A DNA stretch of 64,000 bases, taken from positions 429,271-493,270 of the forward strand of contig CAJINV010000012.1 of the NCBI GenBank assembly GCA_905178155.1, written 5' to 3'. This document shows, piece by piece, positions 10,458 through 20,400 of the stretch. The position numbers and the translations under genes were made by a program. The stretch's first letter is position 1, and each line of letters starts with the position of its first letter. The DNA is from Amoebophrya sp. A120 (taxonomy: Eukaryota; Sar; Dinophyceae; Syndiniales; Amoebophryaceae). The notes under the pieces were generated by a model, which saw only the letters and a list, made by a program, of their open reading frames with translations, had not been told where the DNA came from and made no database searches.

Positions 10458-11800
10458 TTAGCCTGCTGCCGGATCCTGCTCCCCGCGCGGCGGGCCCACC
10501 TCCGGCAACCCGTGAAGCATCGACCGAAGGTCTGCCACTCGGACGCGCATTTCAAGCTCATTGCTCTTCCCAAGTTCGACGACGGCGCAGGCCACCAAGT
10601 ACAAACCCTGCATCAATAGAACAATGGGCCGCGGCACGTCGTGGTCAGTGGGAACAATGGCGAAGGCACAGCCTAGTCCGCAGGAAAACAGTACATGTGC
10701 GACCGCACGACCAGCACGCTTCATGTACCTATCTCGGCGGCCTTTCTTACCTATCCTCTTAACAAACGTCCCCACCACATAGTCAATGATTGGTAAATCG
10801 GCAACACAAATCGCCAAATTTTGGGATTTTATGCATGACAAGTTTCGATCAGCAGTGTAGTGCTAGTTAACAACACAAAGACGCCTGCTAAATTATATCC
10901 TCTTAACAGCGTGACAAATCCGCGGCCGAGAACACGACTACAAATTTTTCTGTCTCTGATGCGGATCATCTGCATAATTGCAGAGGATTCTGTAGATGCA
11001 AATCTGCATGGTAGCTCTGGGAAGATGGGAACGCTAACGGTTTTACCCAGGATATCAGCACGGGTTTCTTCATCTGCGGCCAGGATACCCAGTCCATCTT
11101 CAAGGTGTCGCAGCTCACCTCTCAACTCTCCGAGTTTCTCCGCGTCCAGTATGATAAACACGCCGTGTCTCACCGCTTCGTCGACTGAGATTTTGGCTGT
11201 GCCGTTACGACACTCCTGTGCACCAAAGACGCGGTCGCCCAAGACAATTTTCACTGGGAGCAAGGCCGCTGCCCAAGACCCCTCTGCTTCTGGGAGCAAG
11301 GCCGCTGCCTTGAGCAAATCTTGGACAGTAATCGCTCGAACTGTTTCTACCGGTTGTACTAAGGAGCAAATCTTGGACAGTAATCGCTCGAAAGTAAAAC
11401 CGGCTGAGGTAGAAGACCCAGAGGTTGTTGATCCGGCAGTGGAGGCATCAAGAGTTGTGTGCTCGTTGGCAACAGTGCAAGAAGGAATACCCGCCACCGG
11501 GACGGAAAGCAGTGTTTTTCCAGACACCGCAGACTTGATTTCGATTTCTCGGCTGTCACTCTTACGACTGCGGGTGCGTTGTATTTCTTCCCTCTTAATA
11601 TTTCCTTGTTCGGAGACATCAACAGAGGACTGGAGCTGCAGATGCACAGCGAAGACCGCCCCATTTGACGATAGCGACATCAAGGACATGCACAAGAACG
11701 CCGCAGCGCTCAAGAGCAAACGAGGTGCAGACGGAGCAACGGCAAAGCGCCGTGCGTTCAAGCTGCTAGTACTGGTGCCGGCAGAAAAGAACGAGACCAT
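10458..11800 (-). CDS. Membrane protein, tandem copy 2 (one introner)
   Basis: ATG at 11800; exons 11055-11800 and 10458-10751. About 344 residues after removing the family D introner. Hydrophobic N-terminal segment (LLLSAAAFLCMSLMSL) likely acts as signal or anchor. The middle has ITVQDLLKAAALLPEAEG and ISVDEAVRHGVFIILDAEKL, followed by a basic loop (EKGRRDRYMKRAGR) and two predicted membrane helices (AVAHVLFSCGLGCAFAIV, PIVLLMQGLYLVACAVV). It is the intact member of the tandem pair. Family unknown; role at a membrane is inferred from hydrophobicity. Confidence 0.7.
10752..11054. mobile_element. Introner, family D (303 bp)
   Basis: Minus-strand left end TATCCTGGGTAAAACCG and right end matching TATCCTCTTAACAAACGTCC plus CCACC in reverse complement. 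TSD is weak (GCTGA/GGTAA). Removal joins DEETRAE to KGRRDRY in frame, and the joined protein then aligns with copy 1; without removal the frame is broken. Confidence 0.65.
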
Positions 11801-11829
11801 GCTGGGCGTCGTGGTAAGAAACAGTGTTT

Positions 11830-13855
11830 AGAAGTTTTTCGAAAAATTAGGTTGCTCTACTGTCGATCAGCAAAAGCGAAAGACGAAATTTCTTCTGTTT
11901 TTTCTACGAGCGAGAATAAAAAGAAAAAGAATTGATGATGATGGAGCACGTTTTTTTACGCCCTGATAGTATTTCAAAACAAAAACAAAGGCGTTTGTGG
12001 CGTCGGGAGCCAGAGGACATCTTTTGGTCGATCTATTTTCACTGCCAATGGACAAGGATCTTCATGATCCTTCCATACCTGATCCTTCAGTATGCATGTT
12101 GAATCCAAATTTCATCTGGAATAGAAATGATCGGACCGACGATGTGCTGATCCCCCAGCTTATTATTTGATGATCCACCGCGTTTATAATACGATCTTGG
12201 ATCAGTGCGGAGGTTCATCTAGCACTTCTTACTTTATTGACTTGATCCGTGGCATCATGTGATCCCTGTGTGTAGTAGTTGCTGTCGTGTTCTTCACTCG
12301 CATAATGCTGACCAAAAAGTAGGACAAAGAAGTTCTGCTACTGTCATCTCCAAACAAATTTATTTTGGACGGCGGTCAGAAGCAGAACGACAGGCCAATT
12401 TATATATTGATTGTGGCTCTCATCTCTCCAGTGTCCGCTGCGAGATCAACAAGACGATCTGGGAAACGAAGATCGTGCAATTTTTCGTGTAGATCTTCTG
12501 TGGTCCTTGTGACGAGTGAAATTAAACTAGGATGTAAGACTTAGATTTTGATGATGATCATGACTTCGAGCTGGGCTCGGCGATCAGATAATCACGTGAA
12601 AAATATTAACAGATTATCGCGTAGATCGCAGTCAGACGCAAAAAGCGTCTCCACGACCTCCAACGGAGCCGTAGCAGAGGTGGCATAGAGCAGTACGAAT
12701 CAACGACCGAGAGTAGCCGCCTCAGCGGGAGTACGTATTGAGGTAGGTCACGATGGCGTAGTTGTAACGGAAAAAAAAAGAACAGCGCGGGTTCTTGAAC
12801 ACCATTCCTGCCGCTGGATCCTTGAACAACAAAAACTCCACGGAGCGCCGCCTCTCCCTTCCGGAAAACATTCCAGACTATGTTGACAAAGTGAGTTCGT
12901 TTTAAGCGTACTTTTGCTTTCATCTCCGTGTTCTTTTCAATTTTACCAAAACAAGTCATCAAAACAAGTCCCCAAAACAAATCACCAAAACAAGTCACCA
13001 AAGCAAGTCACCAAAACAAGTCAAGTCACCAAATTTCATCAACTCTCTGCCAAAACAAGTGCCAAGAAATACTTGCACTTTCATCTTCGTACACGTCCTT
13101 GTTTGAAATCTTACCATATACTTTCACCATACACAAATACTGCCTTGCTTATACCAAAAAAAATGAAGCTTCAAGATTGTAACTTCCTTAAAGCTACGCG
13201 TCGATCTCATTGCAGCACTAGGATCCCACTGGTCCAAGAAAAGAAAATTTATCTCCAACATCAAAAAAGACTCTCCTAGAAGCCGCTGCGCATCTAAAGA
13301 TCGTCGGTCTTAATATACATAAAGCCTAAAGAAGCGCCCGCTAGGCGGGAAACTCGCAACGAGTTTGCTGGGCCGGTCGCACAACGAACTCTGAGCCGTG
13401 TGCGTGTCAACATGAGAAAATAAAAATTTTGAAAAAATAAAAGCACTGCGGTCCTTCCTTCGCGTTTCTGTGCGTGTTCTGCTTATGGCCCTACAGTCGA
13501 TGTTGTATTGCGACGTTCCATATATAAAGCTGTAACTGTAGTTGTGGGTCATACCATCCACAGCAGCTGCGCCACAAGCAGCTCTGGATCTTCTACTTGA
13601 TTTTTGTTTTTGTTTTTGACTACACCAGCTAAAGAATGACAATACAAATTTACAACAGTTCTACGCTTCAGTTCTGCGCTTTAGTTAGCCAAAGTCGGTT
13701 TAGGAAGACTTGTCCGATCTATAAGTCGATAAAATCGTGGCTGTGCGTGTGTTATTATCCTTGTTCTTTTTTCCCTTTACAACAACTTTACATAAATAAA
13801 CACTACAACTTTACTTACAGAATTTTTACCCACCCAACATCATAGGAGGTTGCAC
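11830..13855. other. Upstream region of tandem copy 2
   Basis: No gene recognised. The first 1.4 kb is the counterpart of 8450-9700. The rest (13250-13855) holds nothing I can name. Confidence 0.45.
12950..13032. repeat. Short tandem repeat (ACCAAAACAAGTC)n
   Basis: About seven imperfect 11-13 bp units of CCAAAACAAGTCA type. The equivalent place in the upstream copy (near 9615-9650) has only one or two such units, so the array expanded after the duplication. Confidence 0.7.
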
Positions 13856-15211
13856 TCACTCACCTGTCCATTGGCACAGCTGGATTCCGCACTTGAAATC
13901 GCTTATCCAGTCCTCGTTCGGCTGCTCCTGCATCCGTTCAGCGGGCCAACTCGGATCAGGTGTCAAGGTGGCATAGCATTTTAGAATCGTCATTTCCGTC
14001 GGGGATTCCAATATTGCGAAATCGTGCCTGTCCATTGTGTACCACACCTTGGTGTTGCTAGTGTTGGACCTTTTCTCCCAACGGTTATCGTAGTCAAAAA
14101 CAGGATGCGGGCGTCCGGGCGTGTACTTGAAGTCACTTCCGGCATCAAAAGAGATATCCGTGGTGTAGTGTTCCGTGCGCAGCACGTCGCCGAAAACCGC
14201 TCCACCACTGCTTTCGACTACCTCCTTCCGCGTCAGGCGCAATCGGTCTTCGTGGGGCTTCGGCGCAGAGAGGTAGAAGGGCGTGGCCTGGAAAACTTTC
14301 GGGTAAAACGCAGCCAAGGCGGCCGACGAAAGGCTCGCGGCCCCCGGCGTGCTGCTCCTTTTGCTTCTACTTTCCGCTGGACTTCTTCTTCCCATCTGCT
14401 GGCTACTTCGCAACAACAGCTGCGCTTCGCTTTCCGCACTGAGCTGCAGGGCCCGGCCCGAGGAGAAGCCCTCGGGCTGCTCAGTCGAAACGTATCGGAA
14501 ACTGCGAGAACGGTCCGGAGACCGCGCTGCAAGAGGGGGTGCAGGGTCCGGCTGCGAAAAAGAGGAGACGGAAAAGCTTCGACTCTTATCCTCGTTCTCG
14601 CTGCTGACTCGGAGGTGATTGATGCTCCCCTGTTCATTCTCGTTGGAAGAGGAATTACAACCAGCACAACCACTAGCACTATTTGATGTAGGCAAAAAAT
14701 CCGCCTGCTTTCCTTTCTCCTTTTCCACCAGTCTCTTCAGTGCTGCTTCCACGGATTTTTGCGAAAGGAACTCATCCGAACTGCGGTGATTGATGCCAAA
14801 GACGTTCATTCCCTCCTCATCTGGTAGGAAGCTTTGGTTCGCAGTACAGCTGAATTCCCCCGGACGGAGGAGAGCGTCAGCAAGCACCTTCTTCGCCGCA
14901 TCACTCAACTTGGACGCTGCCGTCCGTGGGGTAGAAGAAGTACTGCCTGAGGACAAGGGGGTGGAGGCTGCACCTTGGGGATCATTTGGCTCCTCACCCT
15001 GAAAAAGCTGCTGCGGCTGCGCCTCGTCCTCCACAACGTCTGGCAGCATCAAAGAGGATTTTTTCCCAGCAGCCACCATGGCTTGCTCGTTCGCTTCCAC
15101 GGCTTCGCGCCCCAAGCGGCTCACTGCCGCCAACGCCCCGGAGCCCTTACTGCGTCCTGCCCCGAGGGAAGATCGTCTCTGCCTCATTTCCCGCCGGAGA
15201 ACGATTTCCAT
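13856..15211 (-). CDS. Secreted CQW-family protein, 5' end disrupted by copia
   Basis: About 451 residues if read from the ATG at 15211; the frame is open upstream into the retrotransposon LTR remnant, so the native start and signal peptide are lost. Family marks: ALAAVSRLGREA, LLRPGEFSCTANQ, LQLSAESEAQLLL, KPHEDRLRLT, EHYTTDISFDAGSDF and a C-terminus ending CGIQLCQWTGE. The relative at 25346-27006 has each in the same order (ILRPGKFACSTNQ, LQLSAESEERL, KPNEDRLCL, ELYTTDFSVEDGKNF, CQW). No introner is present, although the relative has one before the FA.LE segment. Function unknown. Confidence 0.6.
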   Translation of the reverse strand: MEIVLRREMRQRRSSLGAGRSKGSGALAAVSRLGREAVEANEQAMVAAGKKSSLMLPDVVEDEAQPQQLFQGEEPNDPQGAASTPLSSGSTSSTPRTAASKLSDAAKKVLADALLRPGEFSCTANQSFLPDEEGMNVFGINHRSSDEFLSQKSVEAALKRLVEKEKGKQADFLPTSNSASGCAGCNSSSNENEQGSINHLRVSSENEDKSRSFSVSSFSQPDPAPPLAARSPDRSRSFRYVSTEQPEGFSSGRALQLSAESEAQLLLRSSQQMGRRSPAESRSKRSSTPGAASLSSAALAAFYPKVFQATPFYLSAPKPHEDRLRLTRKEVVESSGGAVFGDVLRTEHYTTDISFDAGSDFKYTPGRPHPVFDYDNRWEKRSNTSNTKVWYTMDRHDFAILESPTEMTILKCYATLTPDPSWPAERMQEQPNEDWISDFKCGIQLCQWTGE

Positions 15212-15275
15212 GGCCGTCTGCGGTGTGGGAACGCGGAACTGCGGAACACTCTTCGCAATGCGGAACACTCTTCGC

Positions 15276-15438
15276 AATTTTTCCCCACAGGCTGTGACGA
15301 TAGTCGCCATAGATTGATTGCGACTAAGAAACACTGAATCCCACCTGGATTCTGCTTGACATGCAAGATGGCCAGTGTTCACACCGCCCGCGTTTCTTCG
15401 TCGTTGATTGTCTTCACACCGTGAAAATTCGGTTGACA
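15276..15438 (+). repeat. 5' LTR remnant
   Basis: Matches 22195-22357 with three mismatches and ends GGTTGACA. The upstream part of the LTR is missing; in its place is coding sequence of the CQW-family gene, preceded by a 19 bp tandem duplication (GCGGAACACTCTTCGCAAT type). No obvious tRNA primer site starting TGG follows. Confidence 0.6.
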
Positions 15439-15588
15439 TTCTAACGGCACAGCCTTGAGCGCTGACACCAAGACACGACCAGTGCCAACACGACAACAAC
15501 TACCAAGCCTGGTCCCCCCGCAACACGACAACACCTACCAAGCCAGGACCAGAACCAAACCACCAACCACACCAAGACCCGCAGGAAG

Positions 15589-16232
15589 GTACTAAAAGCA
15601 CGAAGAAAAATAAAGAAAATTTTGAATTTTTGGTAGTGTTTTTGAATAGAATTTTTGTTTGAATTTGAACTAAAAATTTAGGCAAAATAACCCCCAGCCA
15701 CCGAGTTCAAATCAACCAACAGTGGTGATTTGCTGCCGTGATATCAATTGCTGATACACGGTCAGAGGCTGTTTGAAAGTAAAAGAGAATTTGTAATCAT
15801 ACACCTACACAGGTGCAAGAGAGACAAAGCGACCAAAGGTGCGCGCTACGAAGCCCGTAACCTTTGCCGAAGCATCGAGCGAGGAACAAGACAGGTGCTA
15901 AAAGTGTACTTATTTTCGGTCTGTTTTCTAAAATCATTGGAAATTTTGAATGCGAGCACACATGGCAAGAGCACAAAAATCGCATGTTAATCCTCCCCAA
16001 CAAAAACTATTACAGTTTTGGGCGGCGGATTTAACGCACCGAGCAGCAGGCCGGTACAAGAGCAAGGACCCGACAGCAGGCCACGAAAAAGGTACTGAAT
16101 TACATCGGTTTTTGAAAATAGAAGTCTAAACGTAATTCTGATTTTGTCTGTAATTGCATCGTGAATTCAACAAGATGATCGCATTTGAAATGCTGAATAC
16201 CATCTGAATTCGATTGCAAATTTCTTGTACAG
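15589..16232 (+). other. Copia leader with three candidate GT-AG introns
   Basis: Donors AG|GTACTAAAA (15589), AG|GTGCTAAAA (15895) and AG|GTACTGAAT (16092) pair with acceptors CTACACAG (15812), TATTACAG (16015) and TTGTACAG (16232). The three donor regions resemble each other. Splicing would give short GC-richer exons ahead of gag. Prediction only. Confidence 0.35.
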
Positions 16233-16301
16233 GTAGCCGCCTACGCGTGTACCGAGTACAACAGACGACACAACCGCGACGCGCGTGCTCATCGTGAAAA
16301 G

Positions 16302-17450
16302 ATGGGGGCGCCGGGTGATGACCATCGTCCGAGCACTTCCGGCACCGTCGGAATGCTGTACGACGCGGAACACGAGGGAGAAACTGGAAAGGACTTCCAG
16401 ACGTTCAAGGGTAGCGTGATCGCTCAGGCGTTCTCGTTGAACATCGGTCCCCAGTTCAAAGAGGACTTAGAAGGAAAAGTCTGCATGGACAAGTGGGATG
16501 AGGTCGATCAGTTAGCCTGCGACCAGTGGGTTGCTGACGGCAAACACGAAAACGACTTCTGGCCCACCTACACAACCGAAGTGCGCTCAGCTTACGCGAA
16601 GTTGTATGGTACAGTATTCAAATCCTTAACCGGAAAGGCCCGAGCCAAAGCTCAGGACATTCAGGAAGAGCCCGGGGCTGACGCGTGTGTAGTCTGGTTG
16701 ATGCTTCAGATCAAGGAAAAGGCTAACCCGCAGACCGCCGGTGCCCGCCGCATGTTGATCAAGGAATATTTCAACAGCAAGCAGGGTGAAGATGAAACCG
16801 TGGAAGAACATATTGACAAACTGAAGAACTTCTGGAATTTCAAACTGGGCGCTAAAGTTACGGCCGAAGAGTTACGCTATCACTGTATCTTCGGGAACAT
16901 GCGCGAGGAATTCGATGAGTGCAACAAGCGTGCCTTGGCTAATGGATTCAGTTTCGAAGAAACCAAGAATCATATGGTCGAGGAAGAACGCGCTCTGTCT
17001 AGCAACGGAGAGACCACGAAGCACAAAGCTAATCTGGTCCGCAACAAGAATTCTCGCAACCAGCATGGCCCGCGCCCGGATCACGTTCAGAAGAACCGTG
17101 AGAAGCAGATGTTCTCCAATATGTTGAAGAAAGAGATGCCGAGTCTGATCCAGCAAGCCGCTGCGAATCTGATCGCGCAAAATCCGAACTTGACCCAGAA
17201 TCACACTGCTGGTAGCAATGACGACAGTCATGCGGCCAATTACGCAGGAGATTCCAAGTGGTGTTCGAATTGCAATTCGGAATCCCACAACACCAAGGAT
17301 TGCTGGTACAAAAACGGCAATAAGGTCAATAACAAGTCTTCCAATAAGAATTCCGGTAAGGGTAACAACACGAATACTGTTCGCAAGGGCAACGACAAGC
17401 CGAAGGGTGGAGGTAAGAAAGGAAAAGGAAAGAAGGGTAGGAAATACTGA
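16302..17450 (+). CDS. gag: Copia Gag polyprotein
   Basis: 382 residues from an ATG at 16302. A helical capsid-like region is followed near residues 321-334 by a zinc knuckle, C-S-N-C...H...C (CX2CX4HX4C), and then a Lys/Gly/Asn-rich basic tail ending KKGRKY, as expected for nucleocapsid RNA binding. It ends with TGA at 17448-17450 in the same frame as pol. It would package the element RNA into virus-like particles. Intact as read. Confidence 0.88.
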   Translation: MGAPGDDHRPSTSGTVGMLYDAEHEGETGKDFQTFKGSVIAQAFSLNIGPQFKEDLEGKVCMDKWDEVDQLACDQWVADGKHENDFWPTYTTEVRSAYAKLYGTVFKSLTGKARAKAQDIQEEPGADACVVWLMLQIKEKANPQTAGARRMLIKEYFNSKQGEDETVEEHIDKLKNFWNFKLGAKVTAEELRYHCIFGNMREEFDECNKRALANGFSFEETKNHMVEEERALSSNGETTKHKANLVRNKNSRNQHGPRPDHVQKNREKQMFSNMLKKEMPSLIQQAAANLIAQNPNLTQNHTAGSNDDSHAANYAGDSKWCSNCNSESHNTKDCWYKNGNKVNNKSSNKNSGKGNNTNTVRKGNDKPKGGGKKGKGKKGRKY

Positions 17451-17480
17451 GTCTTAGATGGTGTTTCGAAGAAAAGTAGC

Positions 17481-20400
17481 TTGTTACACAAACTACAAAA
17501 AGTAAGAAAACTATTCTTACGGCTGACGAAAACTCGATGTTATAATACAAATTATTCGCGATGTTTTTCAACTAAATTTTTAACAAAAATACCCCCCCAA
17601 AAGAACCCCCCACAAAAAGAACAACCACCTGGTGATGAACCACCAGTGACTACAAGTCATTTTGAAGAAGATGAATGTGTGTTCGACAGCAAGCTTGACA
17701 TCTTCAATCCAGATTCTTCATCATTAATCGATATGGATGATTTATTCTCGAATCTCGATAAGAATGAAGATGAAATTTGTACCAATGATGCAGCTGGTCC
17801 AACGAGACAGCTGAAAGGAAAACGAAAAAGAGCAGAGCTGGAGCTTGCTGAGCAATTTGCAACCCCAGAGATGGCAAATATGACACAACAAGTCCAGGCT
17901 CTTGAGTCGACCGATCGCGAAATCCGTAAGATTTTATTTCCTCGATCTCATGTTTCGGATGCGTCCAAAGCCGAACGAGTTGAAAAATGCAATCTGTCAC
18001 AAGATGCAGTATTTTCAATCGTAGCAAAAGAAAGCGAGCAAAATCATTCGCCCGAGTACACAGCAAGAAAGCTAGCACACCTCTACAGCGTTCGCGAATC
18101 AGCATTGAGGAAGGTGCGCGAGGCGAACGATGCTCATCGGAATAAAAAGGACGAGCAGCACCGAAATCATGAAACAGCTTTTAATTGTGTCGATGATGCA
18201 ATTTGCGACAGTGGCGCAACAAGTCACATGTCGGGCCGACCAGAGATTTTCGAATCTTGGGACGACAGTAATCCAGTGCGAATAACTGTAGCAGACGGAA
18301 AAGAGTTGGATGGCCCTGGATATTTTGGCACATTGAAACCAAACGCACTTGGTTGCAAGCGTGCAATATTCCATCCATTCCTTCCACAGACCCTCCTCAG
18401 TGTCGAGCAACTGAAGAAAGAAGGCTATAGAGTTGTTTTCGACGAAGGGGGCAACTACTTGCAAAGTAGGAAGACAGGAAAGAGAATTTTTCTTCACAAA
18501 GGGATCGGAACCAAGCTGCCGGCCGTGGCACTTGGGTTCAACGAAGATCCAGGTGAAAAGGGTTTGTTGTGCGAAGAGATCGAGACAGAGTCCACTATGA
18601 TGACAAAGGCTGAGAAAATGCTTCTTGATCATCAGCGTGCTGGACATCGTAGTCTACCAGGAATAGTAGTCCGATGTCCTGCCTGCGATCTCGCGAAAAG
18701 CAAAGGCGCGCAACATGCAAAAGCGAAGAAAGAATGCTACAAAGTTGAAAAATTCAATGACCAAGTTGATTTTGACTTCACTGGACCGTGGGAACCTGAC
18801 TACTGGTCGCAAAGATGGGTGCTAAATGCCATCGATCAAGCAACCAGCTGGCCTCGTTCTTTCATCTGCAAGAGCAAAGCAGAAGCAGGCGCAAAGCTGC
18901 AGGTCTGGATAAATGAAGAGGGACCACCGAAAAGAGTGAGATCCGACAATGCCAAAGAGTTCAAGGAACCAGGTAGCACTTGGAAAAAGACAGCACAGAA
19001 ACAGTCCCCGCCGATTCATACTGACTACTCAGCTCCATACGAACCACAAGAAAATGGAAAAGTTGAAAGATACAATCAAACTCACCAGAACGGAGTGAGG
19101 GCAATGATGGTCGGAGTCGATAAGCGTATGTGGAGTTATGCAGCACGCACTTTCTCCCACATATTCGCCCGAACCCCTACAGCCAAAGGAGGCGAGTCGC
19201 CATTTGAAAAACGCTTCAAAAGAAAACCTTCCATCAAGTATTTCCGACGTTTCGGATGCTTGGTATACGCGAAGGATCACTCACAGAAGTCGAAGCTTGA
19301 AGACCGGTTTACCCGTGGAATCTTTCTAGGCTACGCCCAAGAAAATTCTACATACCTGGTAGGCATGTGGTCCGCAGATGGTCGATGTAAGAAAAGCTCC
19401 AAAATCCGCTTCGGAGTCCACGAGGTGAAGTGTTGTAAGTTTGATGAATCAGTGCTGGTCAGCAAGATAGATGATCTGAAGCCGGACGCTGACAAGTTGT
19501 TAATTGATTTTCCGAATCCGGCGCGTCTGGGTGATAGTTCGCAGCTCGTAGAGCCGAATGTGCCCGCTGTAGATCATGATCAAAGCAGTCGTGGTCAGGA
19601 CGCTCCGAGGACCGATCGTTCGAAAGATGAAGAAGATGCGGACAAACGCAGTTCGAAGGAAAAAGAAACCGTCGAAAACGACGAGGGCAAGAGTTTCGAA
19701 GGGGGTGAGCAACCTGAGGAAGGGGGCGAGGAAAATCAAAACCCTAATCAGGATTGGCTCGATTTGTTTTCAGAGGAGGCGCCTGAAAAATCCCCGAAGC
19801 AGAAAAAGAAAGCTGAGAATGGAAATCGAAAAAGAAAGTCTAATACAGTTGATGCTGATGAAAAAGAGAACGAGACACAAGAAGCGCCTAGGATCCTCGT
19901 TGAAGGACCTACACGAAAGAAACTTCGCAAGAAGGGCCGAGGGCATGACAAGAAAAAGCGCAAAGAACGCAACGACAAAGGCCAAAGTCGTGGCCCTCGA
20001 GCAAAGAAAAGGCAGAAAGTCAATCTTGTGTCGTCATCTGACCTTTTGAAAGATCTACCGATGGAATTTGAAAAAGAAGCAGAAGCTATATTCCAGATTC
20101 GTCATGAATTAGAGGAGGACGAAACTCCTTACCTCTTTGGCTTGCAGCACACTTGGGCCAAGTGTCTGGAAAGTCCTGACGCAATCAAATGGATCGAGTC
20201 AGATACGAAAGAACGCCTAGCGCTAGAAGAAGCAAATACGTGGAGGCATGCAACCGCAGAAGACATCAAAGAGATGGGTGATAAGTTAGAGATTATCCCG
20301 ACGGTATGCATCTACACGAAGAAGAGAGACGGACGCTACAAGTGTCGTCTCGTAGCACTAGGAAACAGGCAAAAGCTATCTCTTCAAGGAGAAATATACA

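Noticed and set aside
10829-11054. Transmembrane segment LAGVFVLLTSTTLLIE in membrane-protein copy 2
   Set aside because: It lies inside the family D introner and disappears when the frame is joined to match copy 1.
15212-15499. N-terminal extension of the CQW-family gene (reading NTGHLACQAESRWDS)
   Set aside because: The same DNA occurs at 22195-22357 at the other end of the copia element, so it is LTR sequence, not gene-specific coding sequence.
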